Source of the DNA: Paludibacteraceae bacterium
Lineage (GTDB): Bacteria > Bacteroidota > Bacteroidia > Bacteroidales > Paludibacteraceae
Length of the DNA: 64,000 bases
Assembly (NCBI GenBank): GCA_017450435.1
Contig: JAFSTO010000060.1
Location: 1-64,000, forward strand
Direction of reading: 5' to 3'
Shown here: in pieces, positions 26,861-35,657 of the stretch
Layout of the letters: the number at the start of each line of letters is the position of its first letter
Position numbering within the stretch: position 1 is the stretch's first letter
Notes under the pieces: model-generated
Seen by the model: only the letters and a program-made list of their open reading frames with translations
The model's database searches: none
What the model was told of the DNA's origin: nothing
Program-made: the position numbers and the translations under genes

Positions 26861-27910
26861 ATGCTTGTAAACATAGAAGATGTACGTCGTTTGTCGGATT
26901 TGTTATCCGACAAACGACGTGTTGTTATTACTGCACACATGTCGCCTGACGGCGATGCTATGGGAGCAGCCTTAGGACTGAAACATATCCTTGCGGAAAA
27001 CGTGTTCAGCAACGACGATTTCTCTCTGACCGTCATTATGCCTAATGCTGCACCGAACTTCCTTATGTGGCTGCCGGGAGCAGAAGACATCGTTGTGGCT
27101 GAAAACAACACTGAAAAGACTGCACATTTATTACAAGAGGCGGAACTCATCTGCGTTCTTGACTATTGTGAATCTAAACGTGCCGGCACTATACTGCAAC
27201 CCCTTTTGGAGAACACTACCAAACCTGTCTTGATGATTGACCATCACATCAATCCCGGAACGTTTGCTCCGACGCTGAGCTTATCCTATCCTCAGGCACC
27301 TGCTACGGCGTTCATCGTGTTGGAGTTATTCAACCGGCTTGTAGAAGAAGGACTGATCTCGCGATATGTGCTGTCGAAAGACGCTGCAACATGTCTCTAT
27401 ACCGGTCTGATGACCGATACCGGCAACTTCGCGTTTAACAACGCTAATATGCCTCAGTTATACCGAATGGTCGCGCAGCTTTTGGAAGCAGGTATAGAAA
27501 AGGATAAGATTTACGACAACGTGTATAATCAGTTCTCTGTTGACAGGCTACGCTTCACAGGGTATTGTCTCTACCATAAGATGCGTATCTTCCCGAAGTA
27601 TAACACTGCCTTGATTGCTTTGTCTTCTGACGAACTCAGACGATTCAATTTCCAATCAGGGGACGCCGAGGGGATAGTGAATATGCCGCTGCAGATAGCA
27701 TCAGTACATTATTCGGTTTTTATGCGAGAGGACACGGATAAGATAAAGATTTCATTCCGCTCGCAAGGCGACCGTCCCGTCAATGTTTATGCCCATGAGA
27801 TTTTCAACGGTGGCGGGCACGCCAACGCTGCCGGAGGTGATTCAACATTGTCACTACAGGACACCGTCAAACGCTTCGAAGACACCTTCCGTAAGTATTT
27901 CACAAAGTAA
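26861..27910 (+). CDS. nrnA: Bifunctional oligoribonuclease/PAP phosphatase NrnA (DHH family)
   Basis: A 349-aa DHH/DHHA1 phosphoesterase. Metal-binding motifs are SPDGDAMG (about residue 28), DYCESKR (about 103), the DHH motif MIDHHINP (about 126) and the DHHA1 motif FNGGGHANAAGGDS near the C-terminus. NrnA degrades short oligoribonucleotides and 3'-phosphoadenosine 5'-phosphate. Codons 8-20 form a perfect 16-bp inverted repeat (26884-26899 / 26905-26920, 5-nt loop), 23 nt after the ATG, which could affect translation. Confidence 0.92.
   Translation: MLVNIEDVRRLSDLLSDKRRVVITAHMSPDGDAMGAALGLKHILAENVFSNDDFSLTVIMPNAAPNFLMWLPGAEDIVVAENNTEKTAHLLQEAELICVLDYCESKRAGTILQPLLENTTKPVLMIDHHINPGTFAPTLSLSYPQAPATAFIVLELFNRLVEEGLISRYVLSKDAATCLYTGLMTDTGNFAFNNANMPQLYRMVAQLLEAGIEKDKIYDNVYNQFSVDRLRFTGYCLYHKMRIFPKYNTALIALSSDELRRFNFQSGDAEGIVNMPLQIASVHYSVFMREDTDKIKISFRSQGDRPVNVYAHEIFNGGGHANAAGGDSTLSLQDTVKRFEDTFRKYFTK
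26884..26920. other. Perfect 16-bp hairpin inside the 5' coding region of nrnA
   Basis: ACGTCGTTTGTCGGAT (26884-26899), loop TTGTT, ATCCGACAAACGACGT (26905-26920). It encodes the near-palindromic peptide RRLSDLLSDKRR. Confidence 0.85.
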
Positions 27911-27916
27911 TAGCAA

Positions 27917-27945
27917 GGGACAAAGTGACTAAGGACCGGGTGTCA
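27917..27945 (+). repeat. GACAAAGTGAC-type repeat remnant after nrnA
   Basis: GGGACAAAGTGACTAAGGACC follows the nrnA stop codon at 27910 and resembles words at 1873-1930, 22651-22667 and 26708-26719. No AGAGACG hairpin accompanies this one. Confidence 0.4.
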
Positions 27946-27968
27946 GACAAGGTTGGAAGGACGAACAT

Positions 27969-28006
27969 AAACAAACGCCGAATACTTTCGTACTCGGCGT
28001 TTGTTT
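27969..28006. terminator. Bidirectional terminator between nrnA and ftsE
   Basis: AAACAAACGCCGA (27969-27981) pairs with TCGGCGTTTGTTT (27994-28006), with ATAC/GTAC-like closure and one mismatch. A- and T-runs flank it on the two strands, fitting the convergent genes. Confidence 0.75.
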
Positions 28007-28025
28007 ATTTCTTGCTCGTTGTGCC

Positions 28026-28685
28026 TTATTCTTCTGTAATTATCCCGTCAGCGATTCTGAAGTTCCTTCCCGGATAGCGTGCTACCCACTCGAGGTTATG
28101 CGTTGACATGATGACAGTCGTGCCGGCTTTTTGTATAGCGGAGAGCAGCTGCATTATTTCGTCACCTGTCTCAATATCAAGATTGCCTGTCGGTTCGTCT
28201 GCCAGGATGATTCCCGGAGAGTTAAGCAAGGCACGTGCTATAACCACTCGCTGTTGCTCGCCGCCGGATAACTGGTGAGGCATCTTATAAGCTTTCTCTG
28301 CCATTCCCACCTGCGACAATACCTCTTGTATGTGATTGCGCATCACGCGTTTGTCGTGCCACCCTGTCGCCTTCAGAACAAACATCAGGTTATCGGCTAC
28401 TGTACGGTCAATCAAGAGCTGAAAATCTTGAAACACAATGCCTATATTCCTACGAAGGTAAGGTATCTGCTTGCGTTTAAGGTGTGCAAGGTCATACTCT
28501 CCAAAACGTGCTTCACCGCTATAGATAGGCACCTCGCCGTAGAACGTCTTCATCAGAGACGACTTGCCGCAACCGACTCGACCAAGCAGGTAAATCATCT
28601 CGCCCTCGGATATGGAGAAGTTGACATCTTTCAGTACAATCTGTTCGTCCTGGCGAATCTCTACGTTCTTATACTCAATTAACAT
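28026..28685 (-). CDS. ftsE: Cell-division ATP-binding protein FtsE
   Basis: A 219-aa ABC ATPase with Walker [10 protein letters not shown] (about residues 35-43), a Q-loop in VFQDFQLL, signature LSGGEQQR and Walker [12 protein letters not shown]. FtsE works with the membrane protein FtsX to activate murein hydrolases at the septum through EnvC-like partners. No ftsX gene is in the window, though an EnvC-like gene lies at 53698-54894. Sequence alone cannot fully exclude another LolD/MacB-like ATPase, but length and motif spacing favour FtsE. Confidence 0.85.
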   Translation of the reverse strand: MLIEYKNVEIRQDEQIVLKDVNFSISEGEMIYLLGRVGCGKSSLMKTFYGEVPIYSGEARFGEYDLAHLKRKQIPYLRRNIGIVFQDFQLLIDRTVADNLMFVLKATGWHDKRVMRNHIQEVLSQVGMAEKAYKMPHQLSGGEQQRVVIARALLNSPGIILADEPTGNLDIETGDEIMQLLSAIQKAGTTVIMSTHNLEWVARYPGRNFRIADGIITEE

Positions 28686-28752
28686 TATATACCGTTATTT
28701 TACGTATTTGCCGATGTTAGTTTGACTCTGCCCTCGGCTGACTGATGATTGT

Positions 28753-30267
28753 TTAGTCGTCCAGCTCTTTCAGTTTTGTCTCTATCTCAGCCATTTTCTT
28801 TTTGTTGGCATCGATTTTCTTCTGCATGCTTTCAAGCAGTTTGGTGGCTTTGCCTGAGAAGAAACCCATGTTGTTCTCCATTGTTTTGGTTTCCGCTTCT
28901 ATAGCCTCATACATCCGAATTAGCTTACGACGGTCGTTGGACAATGCCTCTTCCTTCTCAAGTTGTTCGGCTTTGGCGGCTTTGCGTTGGAGATACGACT
29001 CGTGGTCGGCTTTGCGCGCGGACTTACGGTTCTCAAAGAATTGGTCACAAGCACAGGTGAACTGCTTCCATAGTTCTTCCGAATATTTACGGGGAACGGG
29101 ACCAATCTCTTTCCATCGTTTCTGCAGTTCAATCATCTTGTCCGTTGTCTCGCGCCACTCCGTACTGTCCTTTAGAGACTCGGCCTCTGCCAGAATAGCG
29201 CGTTTGGCCTTCAGATTTGCGGTCAGTTCGTCACGCATGCCTTTGTAATACGCAGTTTTCGCTGCGAAGAAACGGTTGGTATATTCGCGGAACTCATCGT
29301 ATATCTGCTGGTTGTTCTTCTTGGGCGCAAAACCAATTGTTTTCCACTCTGCTTGAAGTGCCGTTACTTTCTGTGTCGCTTCATCCCAGTCTTTGTTGCT
29401 GGCGAGCGAGTCAATGTCTATATCGCGTACTTGAGCTACAAGAGCTTCTTTTTTCTCAAGATTCTCTTTCTCTTTAGTATGCAGCTGCTCAAAGTACTCT
29501 TGGTGACGTTTGTTCACCACTGTGGACGCCTCCTTAAAGCGAGTCCAGATGTCCTCGCGGAGCTCCTTGGCAACGGGACCAATCTCTGCCCACTCCTCGT
29601 GGAGCTTTTGTAGCATACGGTTGGCTTCTACTATATCTGCTTTGTCTTTCAACGCTTCAGCGGCTGCGATAAGAGCGTTCTTCTGCTCTAAGTTCTTCTT
29701 AAAGTCGTACTCGCGCAACTCGTTGTTGATTTTTACGAGGTCGTAAAACTGCTCCTGATATTGGCTGTATTGTTTTTGCAAGGTCGCCAAGTCTTGGGGA
29801 GAAACTTGTCCAATGGTCTTCCACTCTGCCTGAAGTTCGCGGAAATGTTGTATATTCTGCGACACATCTGCCGTCTCGCTTTCCGCCATTGAGCGCATCT
29901 CGTCAAGGATGGCCTGTTTCTTGGCGAGATTGGCAGCCATCTCTGCCTCCTGCTTCTGCAGAAGTTCCTGACGCTTGGTTTTATAAATGCCAAGTAACTG
30001 TTTAAACTCCTGTTCTAACGCTGCATCGTTGTCGTCTTGCGGGGCATCAGTACTATTTGCTTGCACGCCTTCCGAAACCGTAGCATCTGTTGGTGCAGCT
30101 GGTTTATCCGATGCACTAACAATCTCTGTTGATGCGGATTCTGCAACCGCACCGGCACGATGAAGACGATAGAAACGACTCTTCAACTCGTCAACCTGTT
30201 CTTTAATCTCTGCTACATCACCGGCAAGAAGGCTTCGCAATTCCTCAACAAGTTCCGCTTTTTCCAT
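28753..30267 (-). CDS. DUF349 domain-containing protein
   Basis: A 504-aa protein that is almost wholly helical and highly charged. Several DUF349 repeats are visible, with the recurring pattern LxxEWKxIGxxPxxxxxxxxxxFxxxxxxFF (e.g. LQAEWKTIGFAPKKNNQQIY; LQKRWKEIGPVPRKYSEELW). The N-terminal 110 residues are acidic and low-complexity, and the C-terminus is coiled coil. Members are common in Bacteroidetes and their function is unknown. Confidence 0.85.
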   Translation of the reverse strand: MEKAELVEELRSLLAGDVAEIKEQVDELKSRFYRLHRAGAVAESASTEIVSASDKPAAPTDATVSEGVQANSTDAPQDDNDAALEQEFKQLLGIYKTKRQELLQKQEAEMAANLAKKQAILDEMRSMAESETADVSQNIQHFRELQAEWKTIGQVSPQDLATLQKQYSQYQEQFYDLVKINNELREYDFKKNLEQKNALIAAAEALKDKADIVEANRMLQKLHEEWAEIGPVAKELREDIWTRFKEASTVVNKRHQEYFEQLHTKEKENLEKKEALVAQVRDIDIDSLASNKDWDEATQKVTALQAEWKTIGFAPKKNNQQIYDEFREYTNRFFAAKTAYYKGMRDELTANLKAKRAILAEAESLKDSTEWRETTDKMIELQKRWKEIGPVPRKYSEELWKQFTCACDQFFENRKSARKADHESYLQRKAAKAEQLEKEEALSNDRRKLIRMYEAIEAETKTMENNMGFFSGKATKLLESMQKKIDANKKKMAEIETKLKELDD

Positions 30268-30356
30268 AGTAGTTTTTATATTGATTTTGTGTTTGGTTAT
30301 CTAAATGATGGGAACGGATAGAATATCCAAATTTCTCATTTATTTGATATAGTGCA

Positions 30357-30387
30357 CAAAGTTACTGCTTTTTTTGGAATTACACAA
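30357..30387 (-). promoter_or_regulatory. Bacteroidetes-type promoter for the DUF349 gene
   Basis: On the minus strand, TTG (30387-30385), 20 nt, TAACTTTG (30364-30357). It stands back to back with the ispE promoter, 6 bp apart. Confidence 0.75.
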
Positions 30388-30393
30388 CTTTTT

Positions 30394-30425
30394 TTTGCAT
30401 AATTTGAAAAAAAGCATTATCTTTG
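30394..30425 (+). promoter_or_regulatory. Bacteroidetes-type promoter for ispE
   Basis: TTTG 30394-30397, 20 nt, TATCTTTG 30418-30425. The TTG at 30423 lies in the -7 box and cannot be the ispE start. Confidence 0.75.
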
Positions 30426-30449
30426 CAACTACTCAAACATTGTATCGGA

Positions 30450-31268
30450 ATGACAGTTTATCCAAATGCCAAAATCAACTTTGGACTAAAAGTCTTGCGT
30501 CGCCGCTCTGACGGCTATCACGACCTTGAGACGGTTTTCCTGCCGGTCAAGGGACTGTATGACACGCTTATTGTTGAAAAAGCGCAACAGGGCGAAGTCT
30601 CTTCCTTTACACAGGCAGGTATTAGGGTTGATTGTTCGGAGGAGGATAATCTGGTTATGCGGGTGCTTCGGCTCATGCAGCGCGAGTATAGTGGGGTGGG
30701 AGAGGTGAAGGTTTGCTTCACTAAGAACATACCTTATGGCGCTGGATTAGGTGGAGGCTCTGCTGATGCCGCCTTCATGGCTAAGGCAATAAACAGTCTG
30801 TTTGAGTTAGGGCTGACTACGGATGAACTGGAACAACTGATAGCTCCGTTGGGAGCTGATTGTCCGTTTTTTGTGCGCAATACTCCGCGCTTGGCTATGG
30901 GGACAGGAAATGTATTCTCTGAAGTGCCTCGGATATTGTACGACAAACTTAACGGCATGTGGCTCCTGCTGGCTAAACCGGGCGTGGCTGTGTCAACAGC
31001 GGCGGCATATAAAGGAATAGTGCCGAAAGATACACATTTTGTGTGGGATGGAACATTGACATCGTTTACCAATGATTTCGAGAGTACCGTCTTCCCGCTT
31101 TTCCCGAAGATTGCCGAGGTGAAACAACGTTTGATTGATGCCGGTGCAGTTCATGCGGCAATGTCAGGATCAGGAGCTACAGTCTTCGGAATATTTAACT
31201 CCCGATTGGATATGCCTGAGAACTTTTTCCGGGATTGTTTTGTTCATCAGGAGCAACTCTCTTTCTGA
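30450..31268 (+). CDS. ispE: 4-diphosphocytidyl-2-C-methyl-D-erythritol kinase
   Basis: A 272-aa GHMP kinase of the MEP isoprenoid pathway. It shows the N-terminal PNAKINFGLKVLRRRSDGYH, the ATP loop IPYGAGLGGGSADAAF and the C-terminal GAVHAAMSGSGATVFG. The start at the ATG 30450 matches the family N-terminus and leaves a short leader behind the promoter. uxaC follows 37 nt later. Confidence 0.95.
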   Translation: MTVYPNAKINFGLKVLRRRSDGYHDLETVFLPVKGLYDTLIVEKAQQGEVSSFTQAGIRVDCSEEDNLVMRVLRLMQREYSGVGEVKVCFTKNIPYGAGLGGGSADAAFMAKAINSLFELGLTTDELEQLIAPLGADCPFFVRNTPRLAMGTGNVFSEVPRILYDKLNGMWLLLAKPGVAVSTAAAYKGIVPKDTHFVWDGTLTSFTNDFESTVFPLFPKIAEVKQRLIDAGAVHAAMSGSGATVFGIFNSRLDMPENFFRDCFVHQEQLSF

Positions 31269-31305
31269 CTTCTTAAACTATTTATATTTCACTAAATACT
31301 ATACT

Positions 31306-32721
31306 ATGAAACCCTTTTTAGACAAAGATTTTCTCCTGCAGACGGAGACAGCTCAGGAACTTTATCATGAGCATGCGGCGAAGATGCCGATTATTGATTA
31401 TCACTGCCACCTTATCCCTCAGATGGTCGCTGAGAATAAACGCTTTGAGTCAGTGGCTCAAATCTGGCTGATGGGCGACCACTACAAGTGGCGTGCAATG
31501 CGTTCTAACGGCGTGGACGAGCGTTTCTGCACAGGAAAGGATACTACCGACTGGGAGAAGTTCGAAAAGTGGGCTGAGACTGTTCCTTATACTTTCCGTA
31601 ACCCGCTTTACCACTGGACACACCTTGAGTTGAAGACCGCTTTCGGAATAGAGAAACGCTTGAATCCTGAAACGGCTCGCGAGATTTATGACCGCTGCAA
31701 CGACATGATTAAGAACGACCCGAAGTTCTGCCCGCGTGGACTGATGAAGCACTACCATGTTGAGATTGTTTGCACCACTGACGATCCGGCTGACAACTTG
31801 GAGTGGCACAAGATGCTGAGGGACGACCCTTCTGCTGAAGTACGTATGTTACCTACTTGGCGACCGGACGCTGCTATGAACATTGAGGCGGCTACTTTCA
31901 AGGCTTATATTGAGAAATTGTCGGCTGTGTCAGGTATTGATATCCGCACCTTTGGAGACCTTACGCTTGCTCTTCTTAAGCGTCACGCTTTCTTTGCTGA
32001 GATGGGCTGCCGGCTCTCCGACCACGGTATTGAGGAGTTCTACGACGAGCCATATACAGAGAAGGAGATTAACGGTATCTTCCAAAAGGCTCTTGCCGGC
32101 AAGCAACTGACGGCATTGGAAGTACGCCAGTACAAACATGCTTTCATGCGCATGCAGGCGGAGATGGACTACAACGCAGGCTGGACGCAGCAGTACCACT
32201 ACGGTGCTATCAGAAACAACAACTCTAAGATGTTCAAACTGCTCGGAGCAGACACCGGTTTTGACTCTATCGGTGAGTTCACTACAGCTAAGGCAATGGC
32301 ACATTTCCTTGACGAGATGAATGCCGAAGGAAAACTTGCCAAGACAATTCTTTATAACCTTAATCCATGTGCCAACGAGGTAATCGCAACTATGCTTGGA
32401 AACTTCCAAGACGGCTCCGTTCCGGGAAAGATTCAGTTTGGTTCCGGATGGTGGTTCCTTGATCAGAAAGACGGCATGGAGAAACAGATGATGGCGCTCT
32501 CTAATCTCGGACTGCTCTCTCGTTTCGTCGGTATGCTCACCGATAGCCGCTCTTTTCTGTCGTATCCGAGACATGAGTATTTCCGCCGCACGCTCTGCAA
32601 CGTCATTGGAAATGATGTGGAGAACGGAATGATTCCTTACACAGGGTATGAGAAAGCACGTGTGCAACAAATGGTGGAGGATATCTGCTACAATAACGCA
32701 AAGAACTATTTCAAGTTCTAA
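31306..32721 (+). CDS. uxaC: Glucuronate/galacturonate isomerase
   Basis: A 471-aa amidohydrolase-fold isomerase, first step of intracellular uronate catabolism (D-galacturonate to D-tagaturonate, D-glucuronate to D-fructuronate). Visible are the metal-binding start MPIIDYHCHL, KHYHVEIVCTTDDPADNLEW, LSDHGIEEF, the catalytic GSGWWFLDQKDGM and MLTDSRSFLSYPRHEYFRR. The ATG at 31306 gives the normal family length. With the PL9 lyase at 44140-46515 it suggests use of pectin-derived uronates. Confidence 0.96.
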   Translation: MKPFLDKDFLLQTETAQELYHEHAAKMPIIDYHCHLIPQMVAENKRFESVAQIWLMGDHYKWRAMRSNGVDERFCTGKDTTDWEKFEKWAETVPYTFRNPLYHWTHLELKTAFGIEKRLNPETAREIYDRCNDMIKNDPKFCPRGLMKHYHVEIVCTTDDPADNLEWHKMLRDDPSAEVRMLPTWRPDAAMNIEAATFKAYIEKLSAVSGIDIRTFGDLTLALLKRHAFFAEMGCRLSDHGIEEFYDEPYTEKEINGIFQKALAGKQLTALEVRQYKHAFMRMQAEMDYNAGWTQQYHYGAIRNNNSKMFKLLGADTGFDSIGEFTTAKAMAHFLDEMNAEGKLAKTILYNLNPCANEVIATMLGNFQDGSVPGKIQFGSGWWFLDQKDGMEKQMMALSNLGLLSRFVGMLTDSRSFLSYPRHEYFRRTLCNVIGNDVENGMIPYTGYEKARVQQMVEDICYNNAKNYFKF

Positions 32722-32760
32722 AGCACTACAAGTTCTATTATTTGATTAGATGATTGTATG

Positions 32761-32800
32761 ACAATAAAAGCCATCAGCAATTGCTGATGGCTTTTATTGT
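32761..32800. terminator. Perfect 40-bp palindrome, bidirectional terminator
   Basis: All 20 bases of each half are complementary (ACAATAAAAGCCATCAGCAA and its reverse complement), with A- and T-rich flanks. It lies between the convergent uxaC and tRNA-Gln genes. Confidence 0.85.
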
Positions 32801-32801
32801 G

Positions 32802-32872
32802 TTGCTTAACCAGGACTCGAACCCAGACAGACAGAACCAGAATCTGTAGTGCTACCATTACACCATTAAGCA
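32802..32872 (-). tRNA. tRNA-Gln (anticodon CTG)
   Basis: On the minus strand a complete cloverleaf folds. The acceptor is TGCTTAA/TTAAGCA (7 bp), D stem GTGT/GCAC with loop AATGGTA, and anticodon stem ACAGA/TCTGT with loop TTCTGGT, giving anticodon CTG. The T arm has TTCGAGT. The discriminator is A and the CCA end is not encoded. Confidence 0.93.
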
Positions 32873-32930
32873 ATATGTTGCTTTTGCACGATATCTGCCA
32901 CTTAAGGCAGGTCTTTTCCGAAAAGCGCTG

Positions 32931-32962
32931 CAAAGTTACTACTTTTTTTTTATCCTGCCAAA
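32931..32962 (-). promoter_or_regulatory. Bacteroidetes-type promoter for tRNA-Gln
   Basis: Minus strand TTTG (32962-32959), 20 nt, TAACTTTG (32938-32931), about 60 nt upstream of the tRNA 5' end. Confidence 0.7.
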
Positions 32963-33164
32963 TTTTTTTTGAAAAAAATGTAAAAAAGTGTCTTATAACT
33001 ATGCTTTCTGACACTAAAACGACTATAGGATGGCAAATAGAGTAAAGGCAAATTGTTTGGTAGTTGTCAATCCGTGTATGAGCTTATAGGCTATATCTGC
33101 CCGCTAAATATTTGCCTAAGGCATTCGTCTTCTACCCTGTTTTGTGCGCTTTTTGTGGATATTG

Positions 33165-33557
33165 TGGAGATAGGGGGAGTCGAACCCCCGTCCAAACAAG
33201 GAACCAATACGCTTTCTACATGCTTATCTCCGCCTTCATTTTCGTGTTTGAACAAGACCGGAGCCACCAATTCAAACCTTATCTGCTATGTTTTCACCTG
33301 CATATCGCAGCATACGCTGGCTATTCTGTGTATTTCCGCACCTCTTTATCCAGCAGCCCACAGACTCGGCTTGGAGAGATGTCTCGTCTCAGCACCTTGT
33401 GCCGAAATAAGGCTGATCTACTGTACTTCGATCAGGCAGCGAGAGCATAGCTATTGTTGCCAGTTAAATTGTTATAGACCAAGTTTTACGAGCGTCATCT
33501 ACAGTGCTCGGCATGCTTACATACCTGTTCTACCTGCTGTCAAAACCAAATATCCCC
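33165..33557 (-). ncRNA. ssrA: tmRNA (SsrA)
   Basis: On the minus strand the 5' end GGGGATATTTGGTTTTGACAGC pairs with the 3' end TATCTCC to form the 7-bp acceptor (one G-U). The 3' part carries a five-G/five-C T stem around TTCGACT. The tag reading frame (33461-33432) is GGC AAC AAT AGC TAT GCT CTC GCT GCC TGA, giving GNNSYALAA. Size is about 393 nt, with CCA not encoded. tmRNA rescues stalled ribosomes and marks the peptides for proteolysis. Open frames on the plus strand across this region are shadows. Confidence 0.95.
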
Positions 33558-33654
33558 GTATGTTAATTCTTCTAATGATACCTTTTACGCTATTTCAATA
33601 ATGTTCAAATAACGTTCAAAGGACGTTTGCATACCATTTGAAGACTATTTAGAA

Positions 33655-33700
33655 AATTTGAAGATTTGGAGACTCTTCCGAATCTTCAAATCTTCAAATT
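33655..33700 (-). terminator. Hairpin downstream of the OmpA/TPR lipoprotein gene
   Basis: AATTTGAAGATTT (33655-33667) pairs perfectly with AAATCTTCAAATT (33688-33700) around a 20-nt loop that contains another TCTTC word. The surrounding 33600-33715 is rich in TTCAAAT words. Probably terminates the minus-strand gene ending at 33720. Confidence 0.5.
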
Positions 33701-33719
33701 GTTCAAATATCGTTTCGTA

Positions 33720-35405
33720 TTACTTTACGATAGCTGCGAAAGTAGCATCGTCTGCAAACTTGGCAAACTCGATATCTTTTGCTGCTTTAGCTTTCATCGA
33801 AGCGTCTTTCTCAATAGCTTTGCGCAAACCTACGTAAACGCCTTCGCGGTCGTTGGTGCGAGCTGCTACAACGGCTTGCAGATATGCGGTGGTGGCGTTA
33901 GGCTCTGCTACTGCGGCAAGAGTCTTGCGAGCTCCGGCATAGTCCTCATCCAGAATCTGTTGAACAGCGGCGTTGTTAGATGCTGTGTTGCCGTATGCTT
34001 TCTTTGCATTAGCGTAGTCGCCCTTCATGGTATAGTAGGTGCCCATAGCGCCGGAGAGGTTGGCTGAGGTACCGGCTGCTTTGCCGAGATACTCCTCTGC
34101 TTTCTTCAAGTCACCATCTGCCATTGCTGCAACGCCGGCATTATAGTTAACATCCGGATTAGCAGGCACGATTTGCAATGCTTTTGTGTAAGCGCGACGA
34201 GCAGATGTTATATCACCATTCTCAAAGTAGATAAGACCGGCGTTGTTATAGCCGCGGAAATCTTCAGGATAAAGCTCTTGAGCTTTGTTGTATATTGCCA
34301 GTTTCTCTGCTTTGTCGTTGGTCAGAGTTGCTGCGTAAAGTAACTCTTCTACAGACAGTTGTTTCGGGTCTTCTTTAGCCAGTTTGGCAATCTCGTCATC
34401 CGAGCGGCCGATAAGGTCGGTAGTCAGGATGAGGCGGCTGCGACGGAGCTCAGGAAGAATCTCGTCAGCTATGCTCTTATATACAGCAGAGAGGTTCTTT
34501 ATCTGTGCCTCACGCTCTTCAGGATCGCTGTACATTGACAGAACGCGGAGTACCAGGTCTTTGTCCTGAATGTTGGAGTTAGCCATCAGTTCTTGGAAGC
34601 CTTCCCAGTCCTCAGCAGTTACTTTGCTGTCGATGCCGGCGTTGATTTTAGCTTTCTTCAGGCTGCTTGCAAGGAACTTTTGAGCTGCTGCTTGACGACG
34701 CTCTGCCAAACCCTCGTTCAGCTTCATACCGCCATCAGGTGAAGCATAGCCGCTAACCTCAAGACCGGAGATTGCTTTGTTTTCAGCATCGTTAGCGTCT
34801 TTGATTGCTGCCTGCAGACTCTTCATTGCCTCAGACTTGGTTTCTGAGTCGCGAAGACTGGCTTGCTGGATGAGGAACTTGATGTCAGCTTCCTGCATCT
34901 CCTTGATAACGCGCTGGAACTTGTCACCGGTCACTGCACCTCTGTTGTCCTGTGCTTTAGCGTGCTTAGCTGTGGCAACAATGCCGTCTGCTACTTTGTA
35001 GTCAGGAATTTCAAAGGTCTTTTTGCCTTTGGTTGCGTGGAAACGAAGGTAAAGCTCTGCCTGAGCCATCTCCTCTTTGTAAACACAATTGAAGGTCTGC
35101 TTATAGGTGCCACCCTCGTTGTAGTTCACAACTGTACCGTTAACCTTGGCTTTCTCGCCAACGTATGTCACGGTCTCGCCAAGAACCTCTTGCCCGTTGA
35201 ACTTGAGCACCGGAGTAACCTCCAATACACCTTTCTTGATGAATTTTTTCTGTGGGAAGGTACCGGTAATCTCGGCTTTAACATTGTTACCAACCACTGT
35301 CAATGGATTGGGATTGCAGGTAATCTGCTCGGGAGCATCAAGCGACTTGCAGGAAGCGAGAAGTGCCAAACCAATGATGCTCAATAAGAATAAATTCTTT
35401 TTCAT
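33720..35405 (-). CDS. OmpA-like/TPR lipoprotein
   Basis: A 561-aa protein with a lipoprotein signal (MKKNLFLLSIIGLALLASC). A beta-rich N-terminal region to about 150 is followed by an OmpA_C-like peptidoglycan-binding segment (LEVSGYASPDGGMKLNEGLA, then ERRQAAAQKFL; about residues 220-250). From about residue 350 there are tetratricopeptide repeats (RGYNNAGLIYFENGDITSAR, DVNYNAGVAAMADGDLKKAE). It is probably an outer-membrane lipoprotein facing the periplasm and linking peptidoglycan with a protein complex. Such proteins are frequent in Bacteroidales; the exact role is unknown. Confidence 0.78.
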   Translation of the reverse strand: MKKNLFLLSIIGLALLASCKSLDAPEQITCNPNPLTVVGNNVKAEITGTFPQKKFIKKGVLEVTPVLKFNGQEVLGETVTYVGEKAKVNGTVVNYNEGGTYKQTFNCVYKEEMAQAELYLRFHATKGKKTFEIPDYKVADGIVATAKHAKAQDNRGAVTGDKFQRVIKEMQEADIKFLIQQASLRDSETKSEAMKSLQAAIKDANDAENKAISGLEVSGYASPDGGMKLNEGLAERRQAAAQKFLASSLKKAKINAGIDSKVTAEDWEGFQELMANSNIQDKDLVLRVLSMYSDPEEREAQIKNLSAVYKSIADEILPELRRSRLILTTDLIGRSDDEIAKLAKEDPKQLSVEELLYAATLTNDKAEKLAIYNKAQELYPEDFRGYNNAGLIYFENGDITSARRAYTKALQIVPANPDVNYNAGVAAMADGDLKKAEEYLGKAAGTSANLSGAMGTYYTMKGDYANAKKAYGNTASNNAAVQQILDEDYAGARKTLAAVAEPNATTAYLQAVVAARTNDREGVYVGLRKAIEKDASMKAKAAKDIEFAKFADDATFAAIVK

Positions 35406-35518
35406 AGTTTGATTTGTTATTTGTTTTGTGTACTAATTCGTCAGTTGTGCAATAAATCTTCCGCATGTGCAGAGTAACTGCCGCAACGGAATAAACCATT
35501 TTAGCACTTTTATCGGTG

Positions 35519-35549
35519 CAAAGTTACTAAATAATTTTTAATTAGCAAA
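35519..35549 (-). promoter_or_regulatory. Bacteroidetes-type promoter for the OmpA/TPR lipoprotein
   Basis: Minus strand TTTG (35549-35546), 19 nt, TAACTTTG (35526-35519), giving a leader of about 110 nt. Confidence 0.7.
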
Positions 35550-35610
35550 GGATAATGTTTATTTTTTGATTTTTTTTTGCAAGGCGGCTGTTTTTATATG
35601 CTGCAGCTCT

Positions 35611-35638
35611 TTTGTATGAGCTATTTTTAGTAATTTTG
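35611..35638 (+). promoter_or_regulatory. Probable promoter for the hypothetical lipoprotein
   Basis: A perfect TAATTTTG (35631-35638) 19 nt before the ATG. The best TTTG (35611-35614) has a 16-nt spacer, shorter than in the other promoters here. Confidence 0.5.
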
Positions 35639-35657
35639 CAGAAAAAGAAATGCGCAA

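Noticed and set aside
31135..31305. N-terminal extension of UxaC
   Set aside because: It overlaps ispE in another frame; the ATG at 31306 gives the usual length and start.
33053..33601. Plus-strand frame of 182 codons (and a 112-codon one inside it)
   Set aside because: It is the antisense of the tmRNA gene, which folds correctly on the minus strand.
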